Assembly (NCBI RefSeq): GCF_963678635.1
Contig: NC_087065.1
Span: 53,137,858 to 53,201,857 of the forward strand
DNA: 64,000 nucleotides
Source: Symsagittifera roscoffensis
Lineage: Eukaryota; Xenacoelomorpha; Acoela; Convolutidae
Direction: 5' to 3'
The position numbers and the translations under genes are program-made. The notes beneath the pieces are model-generated. The model did no database searches. It saw only the letters and a list, made by a program, of their open reading frames with translations, and was not told the origin of the DNA. Of this stretch, positions 23,851 through 35,099 are shown piece by piece. How positions within the stretch are numbered: the stretch's first letter is position 1; the number at the start of each line of letters is the position of its first letter.

Positions 23851-24184
23851 TTCACACTGAGGCAAAAAAAAGCTATTTCGATCTGATCTCTTCTTTTCTG
23901 TTAAGTACATCTGCTTTGTGAGTTCCAATTTGAGATCTAATGTCGAAAATATCGTGTACTAAATAAAATCAAGCAATTCAGTGACAATTTCTGCAATTGC
24001 CGAGCTTTCTGCAAATTAGTATCAAGGTTTTTGAGGAGAGGAAAATGCCACAAATAGTTTTCTATGGGTATTTTTTCAATTTTGATTGATTGCAAAGTCT
24101 CATTGATGACTGATTGCTGCTGAAAAAATCGGGATACATCTCAGTTCGGAACGCAGTAGACTCATGCATTCTTCTCAGGAGCTT

Positions 24185-24607
24185 TCAAGGTTGACTCAGT
24201 TGTGTTCGTATCTCTGCTCTAGCGTTTGAAGCGCTACCTTGTAGATATTTTTTTGTTGACTTCATTTTCATGAGAAGTTCAGAAGCAACTCTTGATATTA
24301 ATAAAATTTTTAATTGGTGATAGCTTCTCAGTGTCGTAATGCCACAGAAGATAGAATAATTGATCTGCCGCAAGCTTGGCGTCAGCTTTGTGCGTCAGAT
24401 CTGCGTAGTGGTAAAAGGATTGATAGCCACATTCGATGCCTTTATCATTCTCTTCGCGGCTTTTAGAGTTTGAACCCTTTGAGCTTCCTGACTTTGATAA
24501 AAAGTTTGATCATATTTTGCGTTCGCAATGATAGCATCAAGGAGCTTTTGATCAGCAACCAAGAATTGCGCTAAGCATTGCTCAGGCTCAGTGGCTTCAT
24601 CACTCAA
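24185..24607 (-). pseudogene. Coding relic of unknown family
   Basis: The minus strand has a 70-codon ORF (24395-24607) with a hydrophilic, helix-like composition (EPEQCLAQFLVADQKLLD...). In an overlapping frame, after a Ser/Lys-rich stretch, comes GYQSFYHYADLTHKADAKLA continuing to LLWHYDTEKLSP. The amino acid make-up of both pieces looks protein-like rather than random, suggesting one gene broken by a frameshift near 24420. No family is recognised. It sits between family U copies and is not seen in the other copies. Confidence 0.3.
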
Positions 24608-24609
24608 CT

Positions 24610-24960
24610 CCTCTTAGTTGCATTTGAGATTGCTTGGGAAATTTTCCACTTTAGAAATCATGATGACCGGTGATTTAAAAAGTAAGATGAGGGTTCGTTT
24701 AGCTAGAACATTTAAAAGAGTTGTACGATGCACCTTGACATGTACTAAACACTGACCATGTGTAAATCCGTGAATAGATAAACAAGCCGTTGAAGCACAT
24801 TTCATTGCTAATCACATTTTTTTTTCGTTCGCATGCTGTCACTGTCTTGTTGAATGAGAAGTCCACACTGTCGTATAGAAAACTATTCTGATCACATTGC
24901 TTTCGTTCTGTGAAGAACATCTGCTTTGTGAGTTGAAGTTTATTGATTGCAGGAAGATTC
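24610..24960 (+). repeat. Family U 3' fragment, diverged
   Basis: It repeats the end of copy C (23650-23930) in diverged form: AAAGAGTTGTACGATGCAC..TGACATGTA, then GCTAATCACATTTTTTTTTCG, then AACATCTGCTTTGTGAGTT. Confidence 0.6.
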
Positions 24961-25029
24961 GAATTTTTTGATTTTTTTTTCCTCAAAATACAGCTTAAAA
25001 ACTCTATGACTAGTTTGTTTTCTTAAAAA

Positions 25030-25330
25030 CTAGATTTAAAGTCCTAATTTTGGCATAGTTCAGCTGTTGTAAGCCTGCTGGCCTGCTCGTTTCGCTCGAA
25101 TTAAAACAAAAACTCAGAAACTTTAAACCAACTTTTCTCAACACAAGAAAAAAGTTTTGAAAATTTTTAAACGTGAATAGAATCACGCTTTAATATGCTA
25201 TATCACACGACCCAGTTTAAAAATTATTTGTTGTACCTCACTTTGCGTGGAAAAAAAACTAAGTTACAACCGAAAACAAAGTTCCTCAAAAATTTCAATG
25301 CTCCGAACAAAAACAAAAATTTACGAAGAT
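25030..25330 (+). repeat. Interspersed repeat shared with 51.9-52.2 kb
   Basis: It shares TCGCTCGAATTAA, GAATCACG, TTTAATATG and TATCACACGACCCA..GTACCTCACTTTGCGTGGAAAA with 51900-52180 in the same order and orientation, at roughly 70% by eye. No ORF or terminal structure was recognised. Confidence 0.55.
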
Positions 25331-27419
25331 TGATCTATTTTGAAAAGATCAGTTTAGCGTATCAACTAAGCTGAACCTCAGAAAAGCCTACAGTTGCGTC
25401 GTACATTTCGTTTCTCTCAACTTTCTGGTCCAGTTGTCAACAGTCTGTCGAACTCAAGTTTAATAACCTCCACAACAAAAAAAAATTGTTAGCCAAACTC
25501 GATTTCAGATCAGGCTTAAAAAATAAACTAATTGAGGCAAGAGCTTATTTCATACTATAAGTCCCAAGCAAAAGTTGAGCGTTGGAGATGCTGCGTACTT
25601 GGATTGCCAACAACTTCTAAGTTCCAACTGTTAACTTTCGTTTCATAAATTTAGCATGATCATTGGGAATCCTTGTCACACGTACCATTTACTGGCAAGC
25701 TTCCCTCTTAATCGCTAAACAATATGCGCCAAAACTATAAATTAGTAACTTGAATTCATTTCGGATTTCCAGTTTTTTGTGTTTTTATTTTTGCTTAATT
25801 GCTGCCTTTAGTCTTTATATGCTCTAATATTTGCTTTATGGTTGATTTTCAATGTCAATTTCCAACAAAAAACTCAGTTCACCAACCTACCTTTTTTTGA
25901 GGTGCATTCGAGCGCAACTTTTGAAAATAAAAAACAGTAGTGCCGGTACACTTTGTCTTTTTGAGTGGTATACCTGTACACGTTGCGTTTTTGAAACACC
26001 CATAACTGACTTGATTGTTGCTTTCTAGAGCTATGATGTTGTCTGAAAAATCATGCTGCCGTTTTCATTAGTTGTTTCAGCTGTAATTTGCAAATAAAGA
26101 TGTTTTCTACTGGCGAATTGCTATAACTCGTTCAGATCGCCTTTCGCTGTCCTCACAATAACCTGCTTGCTTAGTTGGAAAATTTTTACAACCTTTCGAA
26201 ACAGTTGATTTTTACGTTCATTGTTGCACAGTTCTCAAATCAATTTTTTCCGATAGAAGTTTATAGTCTTACCAGTTTATACTCTTATCTATCCCACCAG
26301 TGGGTTTAATTGGAATTCAAACAACCTTCACATTATTTTTCCTAAGCCATTAAAGGCATCATCCTATCACTCTTTTGGTTTTTTCAGTTTTTGTCTTGTA
26401 AAATATCAATTTTTAGAAGTTTTATTTTAGCCAGTACCTATTCATAGTCTTCCAAACGAAGAGTTGCAAAAACGAGTGCCTGAACATAATCATGAACAAT
26501 CCATCTTTTTAACATGTGTCATTCACTGAAAATAGACTTTACTCAAAACTATCATTAAGAAGCGTTTCCATGTTTCTCTTGGCATGCTAAGTGGCTCATT
26601 TTGGCTGTACAAACTGTTTTGTAGGAAAAAATGATCCAAAAAAGAATTGTATTTAAAAAAATAAACCTGGAATGATTTCCAAAAAGTTTTTTCCCTGCAA
26701 TTTTTTTCAAACTAAAATAATCGGACATCAAATAGAAAGTTACTAGTAAGTTATGAATTGAAACTAAAATCAGCAAAATGCAGTGTTTTTCCAATTTCTT
26801 TATATATCATAATGAGCAAGTATGAAAAAACAAATCTGCCTGAATTCAAATTGTTATCATTAGGCTGCTTTTTTGAGGAAAAAACGCCAACGGTTTTTTA
26901 TTTATTCCTCCAAAAACTTTGAACTTGAGAAATACCAGAAATACAAAAGTTAGGAAGCTAAACAAAAAGTCTGAATACACAATGCGAAAAAAAAAAACAA
27001 TTATATCCACTCGACACGAGCTCTAGGAGATGGTTGCAATGTTTCCATCCAGGCTTTACTTCCCGTTTTAATTAAACTTTGAACAAGAACTTTTTCTTGC
27101 AGAAGCTTAAAAACCAATTGCTACATCGATTTTTAAAACCAAGTGATACATCAAAATGACAAAATGCTACATCAAACCAATTGCTGAAATGCCAGATAGT
27201 TTCACACTTATCTCAACAGTAGAAACAATAATGAGATTATTCGATTAAGTTTCATAAAACCCAGAGTTTTTTTTATTTAATCCCAGAATTTATTCAGCAT
27301 CACTCATATCAGTTAGGAACGCGATGGTTCAGTCTGTACCTTAACGCCTTACCCTAAGCAAGCAATTATCTAATTCACAAAAAAATACAGCATCCAACTG
27401 ATATACTACTCTTTTACAA
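25331..27419. other. Non-coding stretch, nothing recognised
   Basis: AT-rich sequence with short ORFs only. No repeat shared with the rest of the window was noticed. Confidence 0.4.
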
Positions 27420-27700
27420 AAGTCGCCAAAATTGATGAACAACCTTGACAATGCAAGCTACCGCATTTTGCACGGTGCAAAAAACAGCAAGGTTGTTGTG
27501 AACGATAAACCCGACAAAGTGGGTGAAAATAAACAGAAAAAGATCACAGCGTCAAAACTCGTCTTTTCAATAGGTATCCAGTTTCTGATTTTTCCTTTAA
27601 CTACTGTATGAGTTCAATTTAGCATCAGTGAAACAAACTCGAATCCGTGAGCATTCTCCATGATATAGCCCACCTTGCCAAACCAGGCAAGGCCTCAACT
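27420..27700 (-). repeat. Isolated family U fragment, inverted orientation
   Basis: It carries the AACAGCAAGGTTGTTGTGAACGATAAACCCGACAAAGTG and GGTATCCAGTTTCTGATTTTTCC blocks found in each 1.5-kb unit of the 31-40 kb array. It is therefore an orphan fragment of that array. Confidence 0.6.
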
Positions 27701-29019
27701 GTTGTTTTTGAAAGCTTTAAGATATTGAAAATTGAATTCTGCTGCAAAAATTATTTCAAAGACCTTAACTACAACTGGAGTTTAAAAAAACTCTAACACG
27801 TGGTATAGTTCAGCAACTACTTCCTACATAACTGGTTATTGCAATTATTTTCTTAAGTTCTGCAGGAAGAAAACTGTTCAATTTTTGTTTAAAACCGGAA
27901 GTGAAATCTGTGCAGAAAAACATCAACTAATTTTTGGAGCCCGTGCCGATTGTTAGAGTTGTTTTTTTGCTGAGTGTTATAGGTTCTTGTAGCATCAACA
28001 CACGTAAAGTAGTCGCGTGCAAATTTTTTTTTCTCTGTAAAATTTGTTTAAAAGATAATTGAGGCTGCAACGGTGTAACTTTTTTTGAAAAGGTAGCCTA
28101 GTGGTGGGAAGTGGTAGTTAGATAGATAAATGATTTCACACTTGTTTGTTGTTATAAAACAAAAAATTTGAGGAAAGAAAATGCAATCGGCTGAATTCAG
28201 TTTTGGTAGGAAAAAGAGCTTCAGGGAAATCATTTACTGTTTGTTTTTACTTTTTGCTTCAAAGACTATGAATGGATTCTGGAAATTGTATATCCCTCAA
28301 ATTGATATCCTAAAAGACATGAACAAAAATTACCTAAAGAGTGCCTTCAGTGACTAAGGAAGTGGAATGCAAGGGTTGTTTGAAATGCAATCAAAAACAC
28401 AGTGGTGAGGTCGGATTAGGACAAAAAAAACGTTTATTGGAATAATTTTTGTTTAACAAACTGTGCAATGATAATCGTGAATAGGAAATATTTTGGTTGG
28501 GAGTGAAAAAATTCCAAGAAAAAAACCAAGGACATTGTGAGGACAGTAAAAGGTGACCAAAGCTTGTTATAGCAAACCCCCAATAAATTATAGTTATTTC
28601 ACAGATCACAAATAAATCATCAAAAACACAACGCATAACATACAATTTTTTAAATACATAAGTTTCGCAAAATTGTGCCTCAAGAATATTTTTATACAGG
28701 GTATAGTGGATAGGCGGTTCAATAGAAAATTGACACGGGAATGAATCATTGTTTTATGAACTTAGTAAACTAATTGGTCTTTAATTCTCGAGAGATTCTC
28801 TTTTTCCATTTTTGAAAAAAAAAACGTATAATTTTTGCCAGTCTTAAGCCATCAAGAAAATAATCTTTGCAAACACACTGATTCACAGACTATCAATTGC
28901 GTCAAATAAATAACCGGATGTCGCACTGAATTTAAAGTTAAACCCATTAGAATTGACACTTTTTTATGTCGAAATAGGCATTCTCTGCGTCACAGTTTAT
29001 TTCCCCAAGTTGAGGTTTT
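27701..29019. other. Non-coding stretch, nothing recognised
   Basis: AT-rich, short ORFs only, no repeat recognised. Confidence 0.35.
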
Positions 29020-29670
29020 TTAGCAAGATTCGAGCGGTTTGAGCGGTTTTTTTAGACAATTACGCTCAAAATCTTGCATCAAAATGAGCGGTTTGTGAGG
29101 TTTTTGAACTGTTTATCTAAAAAAACCGCTCAAAAACCGCGCAATATTTGAACGGTTTTGAGCGGTTTATCTAAAAAAAAACGCTCAAAAACCGCGCAAG
29201 ATTTGAATCTTTTTTTTTCAATTAGATTGAATCTTTTTTCAATGGTTTTTTGAAATTGTATGAAAATTGTATGATTAGCATTTTTCCATACATTTGATGC
29301 AGGCAATTGTATGATAAGCTGTTTCGGTGTGGGGAAATTTAAAATAAGCATTTTCGGTTTAGGGATGTCAACCCGGGGTCACATTACCTTTCCAGGCCTT
29401 TTTGTTGGTTTTAATCGGTTTTCTAGGATAAGACCGCTCAAAAACCGCTCTAAAACCGCTCAAATCTTGCTTGAAAAACCGTTCAAAAATCACCGCAAGA
29501 AATGAGCGGTTTTTGAACGGTTTTTAAGCAAGATTTGAGCGGTTTGAGCGGTTTTTCCAAAAAAAAACGCCCAAACCGCTCAAACCGCTCAAACCTTGCT
29601 GAAAAACCGCTCAAACTGCTCATATCTTGAGCGGTTTTTGAGCGGGATCTCGACCCGGGTGGTAATCCGC
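29020..29670. repeat. Palindromic array of GAGCGGTTT/AAACCGCTC motifs
   Basis: At least 15 copies of the 9-mer GAGCGGTTT occur on both strands in two clusters (29026-29200 and 29425-29660), often as head-to-head pairs. Each cluster also contains CAAGATTTGAGCGG or its complement. The clusters flank a plainer stretch. GGGATGTCAACCCGGGGT (about 29362) and GGGATCTCGACCCGGGTG (about 29645) form a direct repeat around the right cluster. It may be a foldback element or a composite MITE; the boundaries are unclear. Confidence 0.6.
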
Positions 29671-31069
29671 AAATGAAATGAGAGGACAAACAAAATTTCG
29701 AAGTAAGTTGGCAGTGAAGGGTAAGCGGGGTGACGATTCTCGGTGTTCGTGCTTAATTTTAAAAAAAAAATTTAGTTAATTGTTGGCTCTGTTTTTGTAC
29801 GAGTTGGAATACTGATGAAAACTGAAACTGAAAACCACTCTTATGTCAATTAGGCCGTCTTTTACCTTGATCTCAAATCCTATGTGACTTACAAATTGTT
29901 TCGTTGTGAGTTTAATTAAACCTCCATTTGAAAAATTCTGTTCAACAACTGGACACAAGGATTAAAGACTCTAATAAAAATTAACACAATAGTAGGCATG
30001 CACATACGCAAGGGCGAAAAAATTGCTGAGGGCAGGACGCAAGCATTGCATAATTGAGTTGCGAGAAATCAAACCATTTAACCAGAAAAAGAATGTTAGT
30101 AACAATTTTTCTAGGGAGGCGCTGCAGCCTAGAAAATTGAGGTAGGGCATCAACACGCGGGACAGTTTTAGGAGTAGGAAACTAATACTATGTAAGAGCG
30201 AATGTTATTTTACTCAGAAAAAAAGTTGACAAATAATTTACCTTGTGTTTCTTCCAGATCCACTAGTATCCGAAAACAAAAGATATCTTTGCAAAAATAT
30301 TTAGTGTTCGGTTTTTTTTGCTACTCGCACAGCACACAGCTGTTTTTTTCGGTATTTTTTGGAGGAAGATTTTGATTAATTGGCCCTCTGAAAAAAACTA
30401 AACTTTCATCAGTCAATATATAGTCTATTTTTGGGGTTTTGACAGCCATTATTTGGTGGAAACAACACTTATTTATGAGGGCTGAAGCTCAGTGAACTAC
30501 TCAGTTAAAAAGACAGAAATCCCTTTTGGTAGCGTGAGAAACACATGTTGATGCACAATTAGAACAAAAAAAATTTTGATCAGCAAAAATGAAGCTTCAA
30601 TATTTTGTTTGCCAGTCATCACATCCAACATTTTCCTGTAGCATCAGTGTGTAAAACAAGTCAGAAAGCATCGGAAAACATTCATGGCAGTTCTTATCAA
30701 ATTAACCGTTACTCGTTAGATGCTTTTTAAATCACCCGAACTGGAATGTTTATTTTTAACGTCAAAAACTGATCTTAGATAGTTCCATTTCAACAGTTGA
30801 GGACCCTGGTTGACAGTTGCGATCAAACGAATGCCATACACCGGCTTGGTGTCAAACCAACAAAACACCAGATCGCATAACTGGAGTGAACTGGACGATG
30901 ACTATTTTTAACCCATAATCGTATTAATACGAGTATCCAAAAACTCAATTTGCAATCTTTCCAGATAATCGAAAACCAAACTTTTGTATGATTTTTTTAA
31001 GGAAACAAGCTATACAAAAGCTCAGAAAATTATATATAGCAGATCTAGCTTTAGACAGATTGAATACAA
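29671..31069. other. Non-coding stretch, nothing recognised
   Basis: Short ORFs only. A minus-strand 60-codon ORF at 29776 and others show no domain. Confidence 0.35.
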
Positions 31070-32150
31070 ATGATCTGTTATATGAACAGTCTGTCTAAAA
31101 ACACTTGCCAAATCGTGGAAAAAACTACTCTGTCAACTTACGCAATTCTTGGTCAGACAGTGTCAGGTGTTGCTGATAAAAAGCAAAGAAAATTAGAACC
31201 ACAAAAAGTGACCGCTGTTTGGGGTATTTTTCCTTGTCAGCCAATCAACATTGTTCCTCAGGTTCCGGGATCTCCAGAATACCAAAATCATTCTACGAGC
31301 GTTTTTGCACCCGACTTTTCAATCAGAGTGTAGCTTATGTCTCAGATGGACAAGCTATGCTAAAACTCCTCATCAACCAATCATAGGGGATCTATGACAA
31401 GGCCCATCATGAATTGTTGCCCAATTTTGGTTACTCGACTCGCCAAACTTTCGGGCAGTTTATTTTTAAGAAAGAGAAGCTACGACAAAATCATGAAGTC
31501 ATTAAGCAATATAACGATTACTTTGAAGTAATGATTGACACTTGCCATATCAAGAAAGACCTGAGACAGTTCAATTTTTGCCAGCTCGGACGCTTTTTAT
31601 CATGCCTTATCATAAGGATTGGAATTCAGAATCGCTTAAATATGAACAGCCAAGATGTTTACGCAATTAGAACTACACGCAAAGATACATACTTGAATCA
31701 GGTCGACTAGAAAAGAGAAAAAGATGACTCAATTGAGAAATACCGACTGAATTGCGCAGTCTTAAATCCTAGTGGCTAATACATCAACAATTTTGGCTAG
31801 TCACCACCTAAAAAAGTTGATAATGAAAAGACAAACCTATCGTTTTGAGGATGTTTCTATAGGGATGTATACATTGGTGCTGCAGATACCGAAGAAAAAC
31901 CCATCAGAAAGTCGCCAAAATTGATGAGCAACAGTGACAATGCAAGCTACCCCATTTTGCACGGTGCAAACAGCAGCAAGATTGTTGTGAATGATAAACC
32001 CGACAAAGTGCGTGAAAATAAACAGAAAAAGATTACAGCGTCAAAACTCATCTTTTCAGTAGGTATCCAGTTTCTGATTTTTCCTCAAACCACTGTATGG
32101 ATACAATTTACAATCAGTGAAACAAACTCGAATCCGTGAGCATTCTCCAT
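31070..32150 (-). repeat. Family U array, inverted block, unit 1
   Basis: The plus strand here is the reverse complement of the 17.4-18.2 kb part of copy A. For example, CTTGGTCAGACAGTGTCAG..GCTGATAA matches the complement of about 18100-18140. The stretch TTTGAAGTAATGATTGACACTTGCC matches the complement near 17800-17830. Plus-strand ORFs at 31070-31333 and 31414-31710 are the longest readings of this segment, but they are broken in every other copy. The last 230 bp carry the GATAAACCCGACAAAGTG block that begins the following units. Confidence 0.65.
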
Positions 32151-32379
32151 GATATAGCCAACCTTACCAAACCAGCCAAGGCTTCAAGTGCTGATTTTGC
32201 AGCAATAATAACGGCCGCCAAAAAAGTTTAAAGAGAGGTCAAAATCAGTACATCAGATTACTAGTGGCTACTCCGATGAAGATCGACTTGCTGAGTCTTA
32301 TTTTTAACTAATGCATTAGGTCCTTGTTTCCAGAATTCTGATTCAGATGTATAGTCGATCGTTTGAATTGGGCGGTAAT

Positions 32380-35095
32380 AGTTTGTATTGGCTTACACAT
32401 CATAACATTTTGCTAGACACCAACAAAAAAGCAGATAATGAACAGACAAACCTTGCAGTTTGAGAGTTTTTATATTGGGATGACTACATTGGTGCTGCAG
32501 ATACTGAAGAAATACCCATCAGAAAACCGTTAAACCTTAAGAACTATCTTGACATAGCAGGCTACCTAATCTTGGACGGTGCAAACAACAGCAAATTTGT
32601 CGTGATTGATAAACCCGACAAAAAGGTGAAAATAAACTGAAAATGATTACAGCGTCAAAACCCTTCTTTTTTTATAGATATCCAGTTTTTGATTTTTTCT
32701 AATACCACTGTATGGATACAATTTAGAATCAGTGAAACAAACACGGATCCGTAAGCTTTCTTCATGGCATAGACCACCAGACGAAACCATCCAAGGCCTC
32801 GATTGCTGATTTTGCAGCAATATCAAAGATCGCCAAAATATTGAAAATGAGGTCAAAATCAGTCCATCAGATGAAAAAAACAAGAACTCCTGGAGGAAAC
32901 TATGATCTAATGCATTAGTTTAAAATAGATTTCAGCAAGTCGATCTTCATCGGAGATGGCTTATAGAGTAGCTATTTATGCCAGTACAGATTTCACTTTT
33001 GCAGCGAGGAAGACAGTTTGTATTAGAAGATTTGGTTTCGAATGATTAATTAAAAGCAACCGTTTGAAGAGGATCAATTACAAACAGATTTTTTTTGCTT
33101 TTGTGGCCAGCTTCAAAGCTAAAACTGGTGCTAGCCTACAATTGGAAACAAATGTCGACTCATCAAAAACCAACCGTCTAAAAATCTCGCCCAGTAGCAG
33201 CGATTGATATAATAATCTCGCATTTTCGTTCGGCAAGACCCTCTGGGTAGCAGACAAATTAAGTTTCTTTTCAGCACAAATCAAAAATCTTAAGTAAGCG
33301 AATAGAAGCACGATCTCAAATGTCTATTCGACAATTTCTTCTTCGCCTTTGGGAAACCATGCGAGCAGATAAAATCAACAACATCAAAAGAAAATAGCAA
33401 ACATTTGTTTGAAATCAAACTATGGGGATCTTCTAGTAAAACTCTGCGCATCGCAATCTTCGTCGCAAAACTCGCCCTGAAATTTCAATTGCTTCAACTG
33501 CATTATGCAAAAACTTTAGGAATAATAGTTGAGCAACAAATCAGCTGAATAGAAATTTTTCTAGCCAGGGATTCAACCTATCACCACAGAAACCCAATGA
33601 TGGTATCGAGTATGGATTAAACAAGCCACTAACCGAAATTACGTTTACTTTGAAGAGATGATTGACATTTACCATATCGAGAACCACCTGAGACAGGTCA
33701 TCTGCCAGTTCGTGCCCACTTTTTCATGCCCCATCATACAAAATCGAACTCAGAATCAAATACAACTGACTGTAGCCTCCTTGTACAGGCATTTACACTA
33801 CACCCAAAGACACATTCTTGAATTAGGTCGAATGGAGAAAAGAAAAAATTGATTCACCACTTGAGAACTATCGTTTGAGTTGGGGGGGGGGGGGGGAGGT
33901 TATAGTTCCTACTGGCTTACGCATCATAAAATTTTGCTGGACACCACCAAAAGAGCAGATTATGAGCAGACCAACCTAGCAGTTTGAGAAATTTTCCAAT
34001 GAAATGACTACATTGGTGCTGCAGTTACCAATGAAATACCCATCAGAAAGCCGTTAAAATTAAGAACAATCTTGACATAGCAGGCTACCACATTTTGGAC
34101 GGTGCAAACAACAGCAAAGTTGTCGTGATTGATAAACCCGACATAGTTGGTGAAAATAAACAGAGAATGATCACAGCCTCAAAGCCTTTTTTTTCACATA
34201 GGTGTGCAGTTCCTGATTTTTTCTAATACCACTCTATGGATACAATTTAGAATCAGTGAAACAAAATCGAATCCGTAAGTCTTCTCTATGGCATAGAGCA
34301 CCAAACCAAGCCAGCCAAAGCCTCGAGTGTCGATTTTGCAGCAATATCAAAGGCCACCAAAATATTGAAAATGAGGTCAAAATCAGTCCATCTGATATAA
34401 AAATAAGAACTTCTGGAGGAAACCATTATCTAATGCGTTAGTTACAAATAGATTTCAGCAAGTCAATCTTCATCGGAGATGGCTTATGAAGTAGCTATCT
34501 ATGTCAAAACAACTTTCAATTTTGCAGCAAGGAAGACAGTTTGCATTACAAGATTTGGATTGGAGTGATTCAACAAAAGCAACAGTTTGAAGAAGATCAA
34601 TTCCAAACAGATTTTTTTTGTGGGCAGCTGCAAAAAAAAAACTGAACAAATGGTGCCAGCCGACAATTGCAAACAAATATCGACTCATCAAAAACCAACC
34701 GATTAAAAATCTCGACCAGTGGCAGCGATTGATATAATAAACTCGCAATTTTATTTGGCAAGACCCTCTGGGTAGCAGACAAATTAGGTCTCTTTTTATC
34801 ACAAAGCAAAAGTCTTAAGTAAGCGAATAGAAGCACGATCTCAAAAGGCTATTCGACGATTTCTTCTTTGCCTTTGGGAAACCATGCGAGCAGATAAAAT
34901 CAACAACATCAAAAGAAAATAGCAAACATTTGTTTGAAATCAAACTATGGGGTTCTTCTAGTAAAACTCTGCGCATCGCAATCTTCGTCGCAAAACCCGC
35001 CCTGAAATTTCAATTGCTTCAACTGCAGTATGCAAAAACTTTAGGAAAAATAGTTGAGCAACAAATCAGCTGAATAGAATTTATTCTAGCCAGGG
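32380..35095 (-). repeat. Family U array, inverted block, units 2 and 3
   Basis: Two units of about 1.5 kb. Each contains, in plus-strand order, the GATAAACCCGACA block, CAATATTGAAAATGAGGTCAAAATCAGTCC, CATCGGAGATGGCTTATG, CAAACAGATTTTTTTT..GGCAGCTGC, CCATGCGAGCAGATAAAATC, CGCCCTGAAATTTCAATTGC and GAGATGATTGACATTTACC. Unit 3 has a run of 15 G at 33882-33896. Short ORFs on both strands recur but are broken differently in each unit. Confidence 0.7.
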
Positions 35096-35099
35096 ATTC

